DNA of 64,000 nt from contig DASPLL010000045.1 of the NCBI GenBank assembly GCA_035627615.1, positions 62,001 to 126,000 on the forward strand. Reading direction: 5' to 3'. Shown here one piece after another: positions 1 to 8,010 of this stretch. Source of the DNA: BRH-c25 sp035627615 (GTDB lineage: Bacteria; Bacillota; Clostridia; Lutisporales; Lutisporaceae). Positions within the stretch are counted from its first letter, which is position 1. Each line of letters begins with the position of its first letter. The notes beneath the pieces were generated by a model. That model was not told the origin of the DNA, made no database searches, and saw only the letters and a program-made list of their open reading frames with translations. Both the position numbers and the translations under genes were made by a program.

Positions 1-959
1 ACGGAATTCCGGACAGCATCTGCTTCGGCCTCCATATTGAATGCATATTTCAGCATCATCGAGCAGCTCAGTATTGCAGCTAAAGGGTTTGCTATGTCCT
101 TTCCTGCAATATCCGGTGCTGAACCGTGTATAGGCTCGAAAATCCCTGCACCCATCATCCCCATGCTTGCTGAGGGGAGCATCCCAAGGGAGCCGGTAAG
201 CATTGATGCTTCATCGCTCAGTATATCTCCAAAAAGGTTTTCTGTAAGTATTACATCGAAGTTCCCAGGATTCCTTATAAGCTGCATAGCGGCATTGTCC
301 ACATACATGTAAGAAAGCTCCACATCATTGTAGTCCTTTGCCACCTCACCGGTCACCTCACGCCAGAGCCTTGAGCTTTCAAGTACATTTGCCTTATCTA
401 CAATCGTAATCCTGTTTTTTCTCTTCCTTGCAATGTCAAAAGCTTTACGCGTAATCCTCTCAATTTCAAAGGAGGTATATACCATCATATCCCATGCCTT
501 GACACCATCCTTTGTCTTTATCCTCTTCTTTTCTCCAAAGTATGCCCCTCCCGTAAGCTCACGGACAACCATAATATCAAGGCCATCCTTCAACACTTCC
601 GGTTTCAGTGTTGAAGCTGATTTTAGCTGTGGGAACAGGATTGCAGGCCTTAAGTTTGCAAAGGCATCAAGAGCCTTTCTTAATCCAAGAAGCCCGGCTT
701 CAGGCCTCAGGTGCCCGGGAAGCTTATCCCATTTCGGTCCTCCTACGGCGCCCAAAAGCACTGCATCACTGTTTTTGCATACCTTCACTGTTTCATCGGG
801 AAGCGGAACGCCTGTTTCATCAATTGCCCGGCCTCCCATCAGCACCTCTTCATATTCAAAGCTGCTGCCGAATCTCTCCGCCACCGCATCAAGCACCTTC
901 ACGGCCTGCTTTGTTACTTCAGGGCCAATCCCGTCTCCCGGTATCAATGCTATTTTCAT
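1..959 (-). CDS. leuB: 3-isopropylmalate dehydrogenase, 3' end outside window
   Basis: This enzyme oxidises and decarboxylates 3-isopropylmalate in leucine synthesis (cytoplasmic, NAD-dependent). The start is ATG at 959-957, and the N-terminus MKIALIPGDGIGPEV is the family signature. The reading frame stays open to base 1, giving about 319 of the usual 350-360 residues, so the C-terminus lies outside the window. The start overlaps the leuD stop by 4 bases (ATGA), showing translational coupling as last gene of the ilvC-leu operon within the window. Identity is secure from the N-terminus and context. Confidence 0.95.
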   Translation of the reverse strand, partial: MKIALIPGDGIGPEVTKQAVKVLDAVAERFGSSFEYEEVLMGGRAIDETGVPLPDETVKVCKNSDAVLLGAVGGPKWDKLPGHLRPEAGLLGLRKALDAFANLRPAILFPQLKSASTLKPEVLKDGLDIMVVRELTGGAYFGEKKRIKTKDGVKAWDMMVYTSFEIERITRKAFDIARKRKNRITIVDKANVLESSRLWREVTGEVAKDYNDVELSYMYVDNAAMQLIRNPGNFDVILTENLFGDILSDEASMLTGSLGMLPSASMGMMGAGIFEPIHGSAPDIAGKDIANPLAAILSCSMMLKYAFNMEAEADAVRNS

Positions 960-1450
960 AGACTGTCCACCTTCCCTTTCACGTAGTTAACCAGACCCCC
1001 GGCTTTCATAATGTCCTGCATGAATTCAGGAAAGGATTCTGCCTTATAGGTAATTCCTTTGGTAATATTCGTTATCCTTCCGCTGTTAAGCTCCACTTCA
1101 ACCTCATCGCCATTCTCCATATCCTTTACAGCTTCAGGGCACTCCAGTATGGGAAGTCCAATATTGACTGCGTTCCTGTAGAATATCCGGGCGAAATTCT
1201 CAGCTATGATGCACTCTATTCCTGAATGCTTTATAGCCAGGGGCGCATGCTCCCTTGAGGAGCCGCAGCCAAAATTGCTGCCTGCTGCTATAAGGTCTCC
1301 TGTCTTCACCTTTTTTACAAACTCCCCGTCAAGGTCCTCCATGCAATGGGAGGCAAGTTCTTTACGGTCACTTATGTTAAGGTATCTTGCCGGGATTATA
1401 ACATCGGTATCCACATTATCTCCGTATTTGAAAACTCTGCCCTTTATCAT
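956..1450 (-). CDS. leuD: 3-isopropylmalate dehydratase small subunit
   Basis: This 164-residue protein is the swivel (aconitase domain 4) subunit that pairs with LeuC to isomerise 2- to 3-isopropylmalate. The motif GSNFGCGSSREHAP near residues 57-70 is the substrate-binding loop of the family, and NVDTDVIIPARYL near the N-terminus is also typical. The length is usual for the compact bacterial and archaeal-type LeuD. Four-base overlaps with leuC upstream and leuB downstream show coupled translation. Confidence 0.95.
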   Translation of the reverse strand: MIKGRVFKYGDNVDTDVIIPARYLNISDRKELASHCMEDLDGEFVKKVKTGDLIAAGSNFGCGSSREHAPLAIKHSGIECIIAENFARIFYRNAVNIGLPILECPEAVKDMENGDEVEVELNSGRITNITKGITYKAESFPEFMQDIMKAGGLVNYVKGKVDSL

Positions 1451-2712
1451 CCCATCACCTCCTCCGGAGAGGATATCTTTCCTGTAACCGCAGAAGCTGC
1501 CGCAACTGCAGGGCTAGCCAGGTATACTTCACTTTCCGGATGTCCCATTCTTCCTACAAAATTCCTGTTGGTGGTTGCCACAGCCCTTTCACCCTTTGCC
1601 AGGATCCCCATGTGTCCCCCAAGGCAAGGACCACAGGTTGGAGTGCTTACAACAGCTCCGGCTTCAATGAATATCTCCAGAAGCCCCTCTCTCATTGCCT
1701 GAAGGTATATCTTCTGTGTAGCCGGGAATACAATAGTTCTCACCCGCGGATCAACCTTTTTATCCTTTAATATCTTTGCTGCCATTCTCAGGTCCTCGAT
1801 CCTTCCATTGGTGCATGAGCCTATTACAACCTGATCAATTGTTACCGTTCCGACATCATCAATAGCTCTTGTGTTTTCCGGCAAGTGAGGGAATGCAACT
1901 GTAGGCCTTATACTGCCAAGGTCAATTTCTATAACTCTGCTGTACTGGGCATCATCGTCTGCAGTATATATTACAGGAAGCTTTTGTGAATGCTCCGATA
2001 CATATTTCAGAGTTTTTTTATCCACCGGGAAAATTCCGTTTTTCGCGCCTGCTTCTATTGCCATATTTGTAATGGTAAAGCGGTCATCCATCGAAAGGCT
2101 TGCAACTCCCTCCCCACAGTACTCCATTGACTGGTACAGGGCTCCGTCAACCCCTATCAGCCCTATGATATGGAGTATTACATCCTTTCCGCTTACCCAA
2201 GGCCCCATGCTTCCTGTCAGTACGAATTTTACCGCCTCAGGCACCTTGAACCATGCCTCCCCTGTTGCCATGCCCACAGCCATATCGGTGCTGCCTATAC
2301 CGGTGGAAAAGGCTCCGAGAGCCCCATAGGTACAGGTATGGGAGTCAGCTCCTATTATTACGTCCCCTGGCACAACCAAGCCTTTTTCCGGGATAAGCGC
2401 ATGCTCTATCCCCATCTGCCCTATCTCAAAATAGTGCTCTATATTCATTTCCCTTGCAAATTCCCTGACCACCTTGCACTGCTCTGCAGATTTTATATCC
2501 TTGTTAGGAGTGAAGTGATCAGGAACTATGGCAATTTTGCTTTTATCAAATACCTTTTTTGTACCGATCCCCCTGAATTCTTCTATTGCAACGGGAGCAG
2601 TAATATCGTTACCAAGCACCAGATCAACCTTAGCCTTTATCATCTGACCCGGGTGTACTTTATCCAATCCGGCATGTGCCGCCAATATCTTTTGAGTCAT
2701 AGTCATACCCAT
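1447..2712 (-). CDS. leuC: 3-isopropylmalate dehydratase large subunit
   Basis: This 421-residue [4Fe-4S] aconitase-family subunit works with LeuD in leucine synthesis. Cluster-ligand motifs GSCTNGR and TPTCGPCLGG are visible in the second half, and GADSHTCTYGALGA in the first half is the third cysteine region. The start ATG at 2712 is chosen because AAAGGAG lies about ten bases upstream. This makes the gene overlap the 3' end of cimA by about 53 bases. ATGs at 2706 and 2700 are alternatives without a better ribosome site. Confidence 0.95.
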   Translation of the reverse strand: MGMTMTQKILAAHAGLDKVHPGQMIKAKVDLVLGNDITAPVAIEEFRGIGTKKVFDKSKIAIVPDHFTPNKDIKSAEQCKVVREFAREMNIEHYFEIGQMGIEHALIPEKGLVVPGDVIIGADSHTCTYGALGAFSTGIGSTDMAVGMATGEAWFKVPEAVKFVLTGSMGPWVSGKDVILHIIGLIGVDGALYQSMEYCGEGVASLSMDDRFTITNMAIEAGAKNGIFPVDKKTLKYVSEHSQKLPVIYTADDDAQYSRVIEIDLGSIRPTVAFPHLPENTRAIDDVGTVTIDQVVIGSCTNGRIEDLRMAAKILKDKKVDPRVRTIVFPATQKIYLQAMREGLLEIFIEAGAVVSTPTCGPCLGGHMGILAKGERAVATTNRNFVGRMGHPESEVYLASPAVAAASAVTGKISSPEEVMG

Positions 2713-4291
2713 CTGTTTGTTTCTCCTTTCGTTCCCATTCCCCGAGGAAATATTCTATTGAGTCAATCAGTGCAAAGCAGCTGGCCTCAATGATGTTTTC
2801 CGATACTCCTACAGTTCCCCACAGCTGTTCACCGTTTGTAGATTCAATATGGACTCTTACCTTTGCAGCTGTGGCTTTGGAGGTATCAAGCACACGTACC
2901 TTGTAATCCACCAGCCTCATCTTCTTCAGTTGAGGGTAGAAAAGCTCCAGTGCCCTTCTCAGTGCCTTATCCATGGCATTTACCGGTCCGTCACCCTCTG
3001 CTGTGGCAATCTCTTCAATCCCCCTGACATTGACCTTTATCACTGCCGTCGCATTGTTCAGCTTCTTCCGCTTACTGTCACACCAGATTTTAAAGTCCAT
3101 AACCTTGAAAAATTCATTTTCCTTCCCCAGGGACCTTTTTACCATAAGCTCAAAAGAGCTTTCAGCACCTTCGAACTGGTATCCCTCGTGTTCAAGTTTT
3201 TTCAGCTTTTCCATGATCCGCTTTACTTCCGGAGAATCCTTTGACAGCATTGGAGCATACTCCTGTATCTGCTTAAGTATGGTGCTCCTGCCGGAAACCT
3301 CGGACATCAGGACCCTTCTTTCATTACCCACAAGCTCCGGCCTGACATGCTCATAGGAAACCGGATTCTTCAGAACAGCATCTATATGCATACCGCCTTT
3401 ATGAGCAAAGGCGTTGTTCCCGACAAAGGGCTCATACTCATTGTGTCCTTTGTTGGCAATCTCGCTTACATAACGGGACATCGCAGTAAGGCCGGCCATC
3501 TTTTCTTCAGGAATCGCATTATAATTAGCCTTTAATTGAAGGCACGGGATCACAGTACATAAGTCTGTATTTCCGCAGCGCTCACCATATCCGTTTATTG
3601 TACCCTGCACTTGCAGCGCACCGTTCAATACCGCCATTACACTGTTTGCTGCAGCCATCCCGCAGTCATTGTGGCAGTGTATTCCGAGGGGTGTATTGAA
3701 GCTTCCTGATACTTTTGACACTATATCGCATATTTCATTGGGAAGTGTCCCTCCATTTGTATCACAAAGCACCAGCCAGTCTGCTCCTGCACTCTGAGCC
3801 GCCTTCAATGCACTTAAGGCATATCCGGGGTTGAATTTATAGCCGTCAAAGAAATGCTCCGCATCGAAGATCACTTCTTTCCCTTTATCCTTCATATAGG
3901 CTACGGTATCGCTTATCATCCTCAGATTTTCCTCAAGGGTAGTCCTAATGATGTTTGTGACATGGAAATCCCAGCTTTTACCGAATATTGTCACTGCAGG
4001 CGTCTCTGCACTTAAAAGAGCAAGAACGTTGCTGTCCTCATGGACCTTGATATTTGCCCTTCTGGTACTGCCGAAAGCAGCCAGCTTTGCATTCTTAAGC
4101 CTGAGTTTTTTTACCCTTTTGAAAAATTCCATATCCTTGGGATTAGATCCCGGGTTTCCCGCCTCTATATAATTGATTCCGAATTCATCCAGTTTTCTTG
4201 TTATATTCAGCTTGTCACCCACTGTGAAGGATATGCCCTCTCCTTGCGCTCCGTCACGCAGTGTGGAATCATAGGTGATCAAGTAATTCAA
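2660..4291 (-). CDS. cimA: (R)-citramalate synthase
   Basis: This 543-residue member of the isopropylmalate synthase superfamily condenses pyruvate and acetyl-CoA to citramalate, the threonine-independent route to 2-oxobutyrate and isoleucine. The N-terminus carries YDSTLRDGAQGEGI; the Gln in DGAQ and the following EGI favour citramalate synthase over LeuA (DGEQSPG). HCHNDCGMAAANS near residue 205 is the metal-binding HxH region, and a C-terminal LeuA-type regulatory domain follows. The start appears to be TTG at 4291, overlapping the leuA stop by 23 bases; TTG at 4282 is possible. LeuC and LeuD can process citramalate, consistent with its place inside the leu genes. Confidence 0.88.
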   Translation of the reverse strand: MNYLITYDSTLRDGAQGEGISFTVGDKLNITRKLDEFGINYIEAGNPGSNPKDMEFFKRVKKLRLKNAKLAAFGSTRRANIKVHEDSNVLALLSAETPAVTIFGKSWDFHVTNIIRTTLEENLRMISDTVAYMKDKGKEVIFDAEHFFDGYKFNPGYALSALKAAQSAGADWLVLCDTNGGTLPNEICDIVSKVSGSFNTPLGIHCHNDCGMAAANSVMAVLNGALQVQGTINGYGERCGNTDLCTVIPCLQLKANYNAIPEEKMAGLTAMSRYVSEIANKGHNEYEPFVGNNAFAHKGGMHIDAVLKNPVSYEHVRPELVGNERRVLMSEVSGRSTILKQIQEYAPMLSKDSPEVKRIMEKLKKLEHEGYQFEGAESSFELMVKRSLGKENEFFKVMDFKIWCDSKRKKLNNATAVIKVNVRGIEEIATAEGDGPVNAMDKALRRALELFYPQLKKMRLVDYKVRVLDTSKATAAKVRVHIESTNGEQLWGTVGVSENIIEASCFALIDSIEYFLGEWERKEKQTDGYDYDSKDIGGTCRIG

Positions 4292-5888
4292 ATTCCCAAT
4301 TGGCCTCAGCTCCTTCTCCGAAATAATTATAGCTCTTCGCCATTTTGTATTCTTTTATATCATTTTCATTCTGTTCCTCAAGCCTGAAAACCATGTTGTT
4401 CAAAGCATTTACATAAGCCTTTGCACTGGCTTCGATTATATCTGTGCTGACTCCGTAGCCCACAAATTTCATATCATTCTTTGATATCTTTACTGTTACC
4501 TCCCCAAGAGCATCCTTCCCACCGGTAGCGGCCTTTATATAATAGTCTTCAAGCTTAACACTCATCCCTATTGCCCTGTCAATAGCCTTGAAGGTCGCAT
4601 CAACAGGCCCGTCACCGCAGGCAGCCTCTTCAAGGACCTTGTTCTTGTAGCCGACCTTTACTGTTGAGGTTGATGTAATACCGCTTCCGCTTGATATCTG
4701 GAAATATTCCAGCTTGTAAGTTTCTGTAACCTTTTTTGACTCCTGTGTGACCAGGGCTTCAATATCCCTGTCCATTATGAGCTTCTTCTTGTCAGTCAAA
4801 TCCTTAAATTTTTGAAATGCCATATTTACATCCTCCTGTTCGAGATTAATGAATCCCAGTTCTTTAAGCTTTTCTTCAAATGCGTGTCTACCTGAATGCT
4901 TCCCCAGCACCATCTTGCTCCTTCTCAGACCCACCGATTCCGGTGTCATTATTTCATAAGTCTCCCTGTTTGACATCACTCCATGCTGGTGTATCCCTGA
5001 TTCATGAGCAAATGCATTTGCACCTACAATCGCTTTGTTGGGCTGTACAGGTACCCCGGTGGCGAAGCTTATCATCGAGCTGGTCCTGTATATCCTCTCG
5101 GTTGCCACCTGTGTGGAAAAATTGTAGTAATCCGTCCTGGTCCTGAGTGCCATTACCACCTCTTCAAGCGCAGCGTTTCCTGCCCTTTCACCCAATCCGT
5201 TGATTGTACATTCCACCTGTCCGGCGCCGTTCTCCACAGCCGCCAGAGAATTTGCCACCGCCATTCCGAGATCATTATGACAGTGCACACTTATTATTGC
5301 TTTATCAATATTGCTCACATTGTTTCTGATATCTCGGATGAGCCCTCCAATTTCACCTGGTGTCAGGTAACCTACGGTATCAGGTATATTTACCACACTT
5401 GCCCCCGCATTTATCACTGCTTCCAGGACCCTGTACAGGAATTCCGGATCTGTCCTTGTTGCATCCTCAGGGGAAAACTCCACTTCAGGGCATAAGCTCC
5501 TGGCATAGGTTACTGTCTCAACAGCTTTCGCCAGTACCTGGTCACGTTCCATTTTCAACTTGTACTTCATGTGTATGTCGGAAGTAGCTATAAAGGTGTG
5601 TATCCTCGGCTGCCCGGCATACTTGAGAGCTTCCCAGGCTCTGTCTATATCCTGTCTGATAGTCCTGGCCAGAGCCGCAACGGTGGAGTTTTTGATATTC
5701 CTGGCTATTTCCTTTACTCCTTCAAAATCGCCATTTGATGCTACCGGAAAACCCGCTTCAATAACATCGACTCCAAGCTGCTCAAGCTGCTTTGCTATCT
5801 GAAGCTTTTCACTCATGTTGAGGCTTATTCCCGGGGACTGCTCCCCATCTCTCAAGGTTGTATCGAAGATGTATATCCTTTTTGACAT
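4269..5888 (-). CDS. leuA: 2-isopropylmalate synthase
   Basis: This enzyme commits 2-oxoisovalerate to leucine by condensing it with acetyl-CoA. The 539-residue protein has FDTTLRDGEQSPGISLN at its N-terminus, HCHNDLGMAVANS near residue 200 and GERAGNAALEE soon after, all LeuA signatures. A C-terminal LeuA dimer domain for leucine feedback follows. The start ATG at 5888 has AGGAGG about eight bases upstream. The gene sits 20 bases after ilvC, so the pathway order matches the reaction order from ketol-acid reductoisomerase onward. Confidence 0.95.
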   Translation of the reverse strand: MSKRIYIFDTTLRDGEQSPGISLNMSEKLQIAKQLEQLGVDVIEAGFPVASNGDFEGVKEIARNIKNSTVAALARTIRQDIDRAWEALKYAGQPRIHTFIATSDIHMKYKLKMERDQVLAKAVETVTYARSLCPEVEFSPEDATRTDPEFLYRVLEAVINAGASVVNIPDTVGYLTPGEIGGLIRDIRNNVSNIDKAIISVHCHNDLGMAVANSLAAVENGAGQVECTINGLGERAGNAALEEVVMALRTRTDYYNFSTQVATERIYRTSSMISFATGVPVQPNKAIVGANAFAHESGIHQHGVMSNRETYEIMTPESVGLRRSKMVLGKHSGRHAFEEKLKELGFINLEQEDVNMAFQKFKDLTDKKKLIMDRDIEALVTQESKKVTETYKLEYFQISSGSGITSTSTVKVGYKNKVLEEAACGDGPVDATFKAIDRAIGMSVKLEDYYIKAATGGKDALGEVTVKISKNDMKFVGYGVSTDIIEASAKAYVNALNNMVFRLEEQNENDIKEYKMAKSYNYFGEGAEANWEFELLDHL

Positions 5889-5908
5889 TTTTAAGACCTC
5901 CTATGGTT

Positions 5909-6910
5909 TTATTTCCTATCAATCCACGACATCATCTTCCTTAGTTCCCTGCCTACCTGCTCCACCTGATGCTCCGACTCCCTTTTCCTCATGGCATTGA
6001 AGGAGGGCCTGTTTGCCTGATTTTCCAATATCCATTCCTTTGCAAAGGTTCCATCCTGTATTTCAGATAAAATCTTCTTCATTTCATTGCGTGTTTCTTT
6101 TGTGACTATCCTTTTTCCCGTTACATAATCGCCATATTCTGCAGTATCACTTATGGAATATCTCATGTAGCTCAGGCCTCCCTGATTTATAAGGTCCACT
6201 ATGAGCTTCATCTCATGGAGGCACTCGAAATATGCGCTTTCCGGCTGATAACCCGCTTCTACGAGAGTTTCAAAGCCTGCTTTCATAAGCTCTGTCACAC
6301 CTCCGCAAAGTACAGCCTGTTCACCGAAAAGATCCGTTTCTGTTTCTTCCTTGAAGGTCGTCTCCAGTACTCCTGCTCTGGTACCTCCTATACCCTTCGC
6401 ATAAGCCAGGGCATGGGTCTTTGCATTGCCTGAATGATCCTGATATACTGCTACGAGGCACGGCACCCCTTTCCCTTCCCTGAACTGGCTTCTTACCGTA
6501 TGCCCCGGCCCCTTTGGCGCTACCATGAATACATCTACATTCTTCGGAGGTACTATCTGCCCGAAATGGATGTTGAAGCCATGGGCGAATATCAGGGATT
6601 TTCCTTCCACCAGATTAGATTCTACAGACTCCTTATAGAGCGACCCCTGCTTTTCATCAGGTACCAGGATCATTATAAAATCTGCTTTTTTTACAGCTTC
6701 AGCTGCCTCATACACCTCAAGCCCCTGCTGTGCTGCACTTTCCCAGGACTTGCTGCCTTTGTACAAGCCTACGCATACATCAACTCCGCTTTCCTTCAGG
6801 TTCAGCGCGTGAGCGTGTCCCTGGCTGCCATAACCTACGATTGCTACCTTCTTGCCGCTGAATACTCCCAGATCAGCATCCTTCTCATAATACATCCTTG
6901 CATTTGTCAT
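5909..6910 (-). CDS. ilvC: ketol-acid reductoisomerase
   Basis: This 333-residue class I (short) enzyme isomerises and reduces acetohydroxyacids for valine, leucine and isoleucine synthesis. The Rossmann motif GYGSQGHAHALNLKESG starts near residue 27. The cofactor loop LYKGSKSW has the Lys and Ser residues usual for NADPH use. Metal-binding acids occur in ETDLFGEQAVLCGG and in the C-terminal knotted domain. It is the first enzyme gene after the T-box leader. Genes for acetohydroxyacid synthase and dihydroxyacid dehydratase are not in the window. Confidence 0.96.
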   Translation of the reverse strand: MTNARMYYEKDADLGVFSGKKVAIVGYGSQGHAHALNLKESGVDVCVGLYKGSKSWESAAQQGLEVYEAAEAVKKADFIMILVPDEKQGSLYKESVESNLVEGKSLIFAHGFNIHFGQIVPPKNVDVFMVAPKGPGHTVRSQFREGKGVPCLVAVYQDHSGNAKTHALAYAKGIGGTRAGVLETTFKEETETDLFGEQAVLCGGVTELMKAGFETLVEAGYQPESAYFECLHEMKLIVDLINQGGLSYMRYSISDTAEYGDYVTGKRIVTKETRNEMKKILSEIQDGTFAKEWILENQANRPSFNAMRKRESEHQVEQVGRELRKMMSWIDRK

Positions 6911-6942
6911 TTTTCATTCCTCCAAATCAATAATTTTTGATA

Positions 6943-7176
6943 AAATAAAAAAGACTTTCTACCCCCAACACTGGGGCAAAAAGTCTTTCGCGGTACCACC
7001 CAATTTTATACTCATTTTTATAACGGCTCAGCCGGCGGGGCTTACTATCATTTCAGCCTGCAACTCAAGGATGATGTTTTTCAACAAATTCATCCTATGG
7101 ATTCGCACCAACCTCCACTCTCTGTATGAACAAAATCTGTTTACTTTTTCCTGTCATCGTTTTTATCGTTATTAAG
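6943..7176 (-). promoter_or_regulatory. T-box riboswitch with terminator controlling ilvC-leu operon
   Basis: Read on the minus strand, the T-box core TGGGTGGTACCGCG lies at 7002-6989. It is followed at once by a terminator whose AAAGACTTT and AAAGTCTTT arms lie at 6988-6978 and 6959-6949, ending in a U-run. Upstream are the stem I elements: GATGACAGGAAAAAGTA (S-turn strand, about 7158-7142), AGAGAGTGGAGGTTGGTG (distal loop region) and GGATGAA...TCATCC closing stem I. By position relative to ATCCTTGAG the specifier is ATC (Ile) at 7075-7073. The extra bases between GAA and ATC leave this uncertain; an adjacent AAC triplet is the alternative. Uncharged tRNA binding should block the terminator and switch on the operon. 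Confidence 0.93.
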
Positions 7177-7406
7177 TTGTTAATTATGTGTATTAGGCTT
7201 ATAATCAGGCCTATAATTATCAGTATGCTTATAATCGGCAGCACGACAATTAGAATTATGCCTGTAATGGATAGTGCCAGGCTGCTAATTAGCAGGCCTA
7301 GGACTGCCCATAGAATAATTCGGGATATTATGTATGAAATTGTGCTTGCAAAATAGTCTTTGCTTCTATTCATTTTCATCATGGTCACAATTTCCTCTCT
7401 CTGCAC
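7095..7406 (-). CDS. Ile/Leu-rich leader ORF between promoter and T-box, 103 codons
   Basis: This open frame starts about 30 bases after the predicted transcription start and ends inside stem I of the T-box. By my count 26 of 103 residues are Ile, 13 Leu and 6 Val, concentrated in residues 22-82. The product would be very hydrophobic, with two or three membrane-spanning stretches. A weak AGAGAGG lies before the in-frame ATG at 7382, which may be the true start. It could be a small membrane protein, a branched-chain-amino-acid-sensing leader peptide, or chance in AT-rich DNA. I do not recognise a family. Confidence 0.35.
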   Translation of the reverse strand: MQREEIVTMMKMNRSKDYFASTISYIISRIILWAVLGLLISSLALSITGIILIVVLPIISILIIIGLIISLIHIINNLITIKTMTGKSKQILFIQRVEVGANP

Positions 7407-7442
7407 ATTTATCTCATCTACATGTCGTGGTATTTAAAGAAG

Positions 7443-7471
7443 ACTATACCAACTATTGTGATTTAAGTCAA
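7443..7471 (-). promoter_or_regulatory. sigma-A promoter of the ilvC-leu operon
   Basis: TTGACT at 7471-7466 is followed after 17 bases by TATAGT at 7448-7443. Spacing is ideal and each hexamer differs from consensus by one base. Transcription would begin near 7436, giving a leader of roughly 500 bases before ilvC. Confidence 0.8.
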
Positions 7472-7770
7472 TACTCTTTTTTACTTTTTTTTAATGATAT
7501 TTTATAAGATTTTTTGAATATTTATGAAAAACCCTGTGTTTTCAGTACTTTTAGCTCTTCAAAATTTTCAGAAATATCTATATCTTTAATGCATGTCATA
7601 TATTATATTACGGATAAGTACTGAGAAATGATACAGATATAATGCATACTAAAAGAATATAATGTACACAACTATACAGAAAATATCCTTACAAGGCTTT
7701 TCCGTGTTTTATATACTTTGAAAGTAAATACAATATATGTTATATTTGAAATACAGTATAATAAACCTGT
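7472..7770. other. AT-rich intergenic stretch, no gene seen
   Basis: About 300 bases of very AT-rich DNA separate the divergent ilvC and psuG transcription units. I see no convincing open frame or RNA motif. A promoter for psuG probably lies between here and the tandem repeat that follows, but no hexamer pair stood out. Confidence 0.5.
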
Positions 7771-7991
7771 ATTGAACGCACAAAGTATTTATATTGGGTT
7801 ATGTGCGAATTCAATAACAATCAAGGTAACCATTTTGCGGATTTTGAATTAATACTTAAGATGTATTCCGCAAAATGCCGGATTGAACGCACAAAGTATT
7901 TATATTGGGTTATGTGCGAATTCAATAACAATCAAAGAAAATATTTCGCGAAATTTGAATTATAATTTAAAATGGTTTTCGCTAAATATCT
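7771..7991 (+). repeat. tandem 111-bp structured repeat upstream of psuG
   Basis: Two head-to-tail units begin at 7771 and 7882. The first 54 bases of each are identical and form a hairpin with arms ATTGAA-CGCACA and TGTGCG-AA-TTCAAT. The second halves differ in sequence but both form hairpins: ATTTTGCGGA pairs with TCCGCAAAAT in unit 1, and ATTTCGCGAAA pairs with TTTTCGCTAAAT in unit 2. Unit 2 runs up to the psuG ribosome site. It may be a duplicated operator or RNA element. The second-half palindrome recurs elsewhere in the window. Confidence 0.85.
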
Positions 7992-8010
7992 AAGATAGGA
8001 GGTTTGACCC

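Noticed and set aside
956..6940. Long plus-strand open frames opposite the ilv-leu operon
   Set aside because: They are antisense shadows of well-supported genes, with low-complexity Ser/Pro/Cys-rich translations and no ribosome sites.
7771..7991. CRISPR-like array
   Set aside because: Only two units, 54-base repeats and unrelated architecture; no cas genes in the window.
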